From the NCBI RefSeq assembly GCF_042477335.2, contig NC_091255.1, forward strand, positions 28,746,501-28,810,500: a stretch of DNA of 64,000 nucleotides. Direction: 5' to 3'. Shown piece by piece: positions 59,622 through 64,000 of the stretch (its first letter is position 1; every line of letters starts with the position of its first letter). Source of the DNA: Ovis canadensis. Lineage: Eukaryota > Chordata > Mammalia > Artiodactyla > Bovidae. The notes beneath the pieces are model-generated. The model saw only the letters and a program-made list of their open reading frames with translations. It was not told the origin of the DNA and made no database searches. The position numbers were made by a program, and so were the translations under genes.

Positions 59622-59822
59622 GGTTTCCCTGGTGGCTCAGACAGTAAAGGATCCGCCTGCAATGCAGGAGACCTGAGTTCGATCCCTGGGTTGGGAAGAT
59701 CCCCTGGAGGAGGGCATGGCAACTCACTCCAGTGTTCTGCCTGGAGAATCACCATTGATAGAGGAGTCTGGCCGGCTACACTCCATGGGGTCACAAAGCA
59801 TCGGAGGCAACTAAGCACACAT
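59622..59822 (+). mobile_element. Bov-tA SINE
   Basis: ccggtttccctggtggctca head, then gagttcgatccctgggttgg, caactcactccagtgttctg core and a degraded ggcaactaagcacac tail. Confidence 0.88.
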
Positions 59823-59856
59823 CCATTCACTCATTCACCACATATTTACTGCACTC

Positions 59857-60000
59857 CTTGTTGTTGTTCAGCTACTAAGTTGTGTCCAGCTCTTTGCAAC
59901 CCCATGAACTGCAGCACGCCAGGCTCCTCTGTCCTCCACTATCTCCCTGCGTTTGCTTAAATTCATGTTGATTGAGTTGGTGATACTATCTAACCACTAC
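59857..60000 (-). mobile_element. BovB (RTE) LINE 3' end fragment
   Basis: The plus strand reads cttgttgttgttcagctact, then gcaaccccatgaactgcagc, then ttgattgagttggtgatact, the complement of the BovB 3' terminus. Confidence 0.8.
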
Positions 60001-62036
60001 TGCATTCCTACATACCAGGAACATTATAGACCCCAAAGACAAACGAATAAGCTATGATCTCTGTCTTCAACGTGCTTACTCTAGTGAAGGAAGATACCAG
60101 TTTAACAAACAAACAAAAAAAGGCCACCACGACAAAGAATGCACATGAGAACCAAACCCCAACTTCTGCAAGACTGTGGGTTTGGGAAGGACAACTTGGC
60201 AGAGGGAGGAAAAAAACATGTATCCATATAATCATTCATACTAGACAAATAAGATTACTCAAACTGGCTTATTCTCATATTAACTATATTCCCATCTTAA
60301 TTTAAATGGAAATACCTACACTTAGAAAGTATCTTTAAACTGTTATCTACAGAAAGTAGGAGAATGAGGCATTAACATTGTGGAAGATTTGCTAAAATAT
60401 CTAGTTGGCTAGGTTTCAAAATCAATTGTACCCGGTTTAAAAGCATGAAGGTAACAGATACAGTTGGAGTTAAGATTGCTTACAGGATTATAAAAATTCT
60501 TATTTGAAATCAGGATAAATTACACTACACCCCCTGAAAAGAGTATGTCAAGGATAAATAAGTACAAGTTTCCTAAATGTGTTCTGTCTTCACAAATTAA
60601 GTTTCCCAAATTAGGAAACAGAATACTCTGAAAATTAGCTTCCATCAATGCTTGTGGAAAGCCTCTGTAGAGAGACATCTTGGTTGCCAAATCATTTCCC
60701 CATCTAAATAATTTAAGCCTACACAGGAAAGACAAAAACTTTAGCTGATAAAGCAGAATTAAAACTCAAAGTCACCAAAGGGCAATGGAAACTTTTGTGG
60801 GGTGTATTCTTCCCTAATCCTCAAAATGACTGCTCCATCTTTTGCTATGGTTTGGGACGTTTGGATTGTGTGTATTGGGGGTGGAGAATTGGAGAGAAGG
60901 AACAAGTTGTTGATTTCTCATACTGATGGAGCACAGCACATGGTAGAAAAAGTAAAAGCCAACATCCTGAAAAAAGTTTCACCACATACACAAAATGAGA
61001 CAGCAAACTTGTGAATCAAGCATGATTTGGCATCTTTAAATGCACAGCCAATTCTCCTCTAGTGCCAAAGCCAATGGCTTCTCCTGTAGATAAAATGGCA
61101 CAGTTCCTGAAAAAGCCCTGGACGCTGTTTCCCCACAATCCTATAATCTGTCAGAAGACAGAAAACAAAAAGAAGGCTCTGCCAGCCAGAAAAAGCAAAT
61201 TATAACCAACACAGAGCCAACACTTTACTTCAGACAGAAGGAGCTTTTCTATGCGTCTTTGGAAGGAGAGAGACAAAAGAAGCTTACCATTGCTCAAATA
61301 ACCAAGGCAAAACATTTGAACCAAATATCATCTGGGATAAGCATTTGATGCAATAGCCTGCTTTCTTACTTCTTATACACAGTCTTAAAGAATATCTGCA
61401 GCATTTACGATAAAGAATTGGCCACAGAATACAGAGAACTTACACACATCAATGAGAAACAGAAGCAAGCGAAAGGGAAAACAGCAGCTGTGTGAGATAC
61501 CCACTCTGGGAAAGAAACAGTTAAGTAGAAAGGGTACCTGTAGGTCAGCCACAAATCAAATTTGAAGGAACTAAAATAAGAATTTAAGATGGACCTTTAC
61601 CTAAGAATCTGAAGCCAATCCCTGAGTTTACACTGAGCAAAGCAGATGACAGAAGCAAGCAGCAGAAAGCCTAAATACAACCTCATAAGTAAATCTTCTC
61701 CAAGAAAGAAAGCTTACTTACTCAAATGTCTTTGCTGGGGAAGCAGACCATTCAGGGACCCCCTTTCCAAACGCCAAATGCAGAAATAAAGCAAATAATG
61801 TCTGGGTGTGGCAAAACAAGTACACTAGTACAGGCTTCCCATCAGAGAGGAACAGAAACCTAAACCTTTTACTTGCCCTTGATACAAAGAGGTAATGGAT
61901 TGTGGAACTAAAATTCCAAAAAAAAAAAAAGATTTCAATTCCAACCTACATAAAGCTAAGAACTTCACGCCAGTTTGTTTTCAAATCGGCAATACACAGG
62001 TCCCCACTGGAAAAAAAAAAAAAAGGAGGGGGAAGG

Positions 62037-62227
62037 GGGCTTCCTGGCGGTTCAGTTGGTGAACAATCTGCCTGCAATGCAGGAGACCCAGGTTCAGTCC
62101 TTGGGTGGGGAAGATTCCTTGGAGAAGGGAATGGCAACCCACTCCAGTATTCTTGCCTGGGAAATACCATGGAAGAGCATGGTAGGATCACATGGGATCA
62201 CAAACAGTTGGACATGACTTAGCAACT
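62037..62227 (+). mobile_element. Bov-tA SINE
   Basis: gggcttcctggcggttcagt head, caacccactccagtattctt core, then acagttggacatgacttagc tail. It is preceded by an A tract plus G-rich stretch (62012-62038). Confidence 0.88.
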
Positions 62228-64000
62228 AAACTACCACCACTGAAAAAAAAAAACAATACACAAGATCCCAACTGAGCTGTCAGCAGGGTAAAGTTCTGAG
62301 CAGACTACTGCTTAACCATTTCCCTTATCATTTTAAACATCTAAAGGACCACATCCCAGTTTTCCTCCATTGTTAATGCCACTTTACAGGCTGAGAAAAA
62401 TTTAGTTCATCAGATTCAAATTTCAGGCATTTCCTAAGTACATTACAGGTAATGATGCCACTGATTCTATATTTAGACGCAGGTGTGGAACAAAGAGTGC
62501 CAGTTTTGCCTGAAATGGCACCGTATCCTTCTTTAAATTCTAACTGCAGCCATCACCTAAGCCTGCATTAAAATGTCTATATGGTGTCGCCTAAAATAAA
62601 TTAAAATGCTTTTTCAACGCGTTTTTTGAGTGGTTCTATTGATTGACTGTGACATTTTAAATATAGATAATAAATCACTCCCACCAGTCCTTTAAACAGT
62701 CAGCATTTTAACTGCTGTAGGGTGGCCCTCATAGCCTCACGTGAATCAAAAAGCCAAGATGGTAAAAACTCTTGTCATATGAATCCTCTAAAATGGTAAC
62801 ATAATAAACCTTTGGGCAATAATCTCTTTAATAAAAAGTTATGTCATCATGTTTCCATTATTGTTACATTTCAGAAATTAGGATAGCAGCCTTTTTCCAA
62901 ATCCTGAGCTATTTTCTCTGCAAATAGTATTTATAAAAATATATCACCTTTCTCAAAAGGAACTTAAGGGCTCTAACAGACAGTATGTTGCTAATTTTCA
63001 CAACATCCCAATAAAGAACTATTATTTAGCATTTATATCACACTTTAACTTGCAAAAGTGTTTTACAATTATTTTCATTAGTAGTCATGCCTCACAACCG
63101 CCCACTGAGCTAAACTGGTCCTGTTATCCTCATTTGACAGCTGAGAAAACTGATGTATCCTAAGGCCAAGGTCAAGTCAGTCTGCCTTTCCAAGACCAGG
63201 AACCTGATCCTTAAAGGCAGTCTCATTCATTCAGCAGTGTATGTGTACTGCTCATAATGCTCATTAAACTCGGTTTTTAGAAAACAGAAACCTACCTAAA
63301 ATGATGGTATAAAAACACTAAAATTGTAATGCTTTGATGAAAATATATAACCACACTGGAAGACAAATAGGTAAGGATTTAGGAGAATACAGACACAGGA
63401 AGTTTTTAGAAATAGCCTCCCAAACCTCGATGTCATCAGGCAAAACTGAAATGCTTTTCATCCCATTTGCTCCCTCCATCCACTACAATCAGACATCTGT
63501 CACCACCATTCCAATGAGTAATTCTACTCAAGATTACCAATAATCTCTAGGTTGCCAAATCCCCCACAGGTACTGCTCTTATCTGAGACAGCATTCGATA
63601 TCATAGGGCTCTCCTCCCTTCTTTACATATTCTTTACTTGGCTTCCATAACATCACTCAGGTTTTCCGCCTACCTCACTGGCTGGTCCTCTGTCACACCT
63701 CTCTTCTCTAGACACAAACCATTCTAAGTGACTGCCTGATTGAATTCCACGACTTCAACTTCTATCTACGAGCTGATGATCTCCAACTCTACAATTCCAG
63801 CCCCGGCTTCTCCCCGGGACGCCAGGCTTTTCTACCCAACTACACTATAGCTCCAGGTGGCTGTCTAACAAACAGCTCAAACTTGACATGACCAAAACAG
63901 AATTCCTGACAAATATATTTTGCCACAGTCTTACCCATCTCAATAATCACCATTTACGTATCTAGTTCTCCAGCCAATAAATGCAGAACCTATGCATGAT

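Larger units (their letters stand above)
57001..64000. other. Region right of the CpG island, no gene seen
   Basis: Repeat-rich sequence, probably still within or upstream of FAM222B. Contains an AC microsatellite (57340-57353), the listed SINEs and LINEs, and otherwise no supportable coding region at 57.0-57.9, 60.0-62.0 and 62.2-63.4 kb. The last 0.5 kb looks like an ancient LINE remnant. Confidence 0.5.

Noticed and set aside
1-64000. CRISPR arrays, prokaryotic operons, phage or endogenous retrovirus structures
   Set aside because: No regularly spaced repeats, no LTR pairs and no viral open frames were recognised; all repeats fit mammalian SINE/LINE/DNA-transposon families.

Overview
The window is nuclear DNA from a ruminant, most likely a bovid. 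Two observations support this. The three complete genes have vertebrate exon-intron structure with products nearly identical to their human orthologs. The repeats are dominated by Bov-A2/Bov-tA SINEs, BovB LINE 3' ends and CHR-type tRNA-Glu SINEs, a ruminant/cetartiodactyl combination. Gene order (TLCD1 reverse, NEK8 forward, TRAF4 forward, FAM222B reverse) matches human 17q11.2.

Layout. 1-116 is the N-terminal coding part of TLCD1, reading off the left edge. It is followed by a GC-rich promoter island and a spacer holding one young Bov-A2 SINE. NEK8 runs from 2823 to 10601 in 15 coding exons (698 codons plus stop). TRAF4 runs from 12184 to 17657 in 7 coding exons (470 codons plus stop), with a CpG-island promoter/first exon and a canonical poly(A) signal near 18150. 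FAM222B is convergent with TRAF4. Its large 3' coding exon is at 23048-24657 and its short 5' coding exon at 31718-31799, together encoding 563 residues. Everything to the right of about 31.84 kb reads as FAM222B 5' intron/UTR territory. It is full of repeats and contains a separate CpG island at about 56.43-57.0 kb that looks like an alternative promoter. No other protein-coding gene is supported.

The genes share a neighbourhood, not a pathway. NEK8 is a ciliary NIMA-family kinase with RCC1-like repeats, TRAF4 is a RING/zinc-finger/MATH adaptor, TLCD1 is a TLC-domain membrane protein, and FAM222B has no established biochemical role. No prokaryotic-style system, CRISPR array, virus or new gene family was seen. 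The observations most worth checking are an apparent GC-AG intron in NEK8, two overlapping uORFs ahead of the FAM222B start, a tandem pair of CTCF-like motifs between the convergent TRAF4 and FAM222B 3' ends, a CRE pair in TRAF4 intron 1, an internal CpG island in FAM222B, and a 5S rRNA pseudogene.

Human comparisons were made from memory, not by alignment. Repeat names are assigned by eye and their edges are approximate unless a target-site duplication is given.
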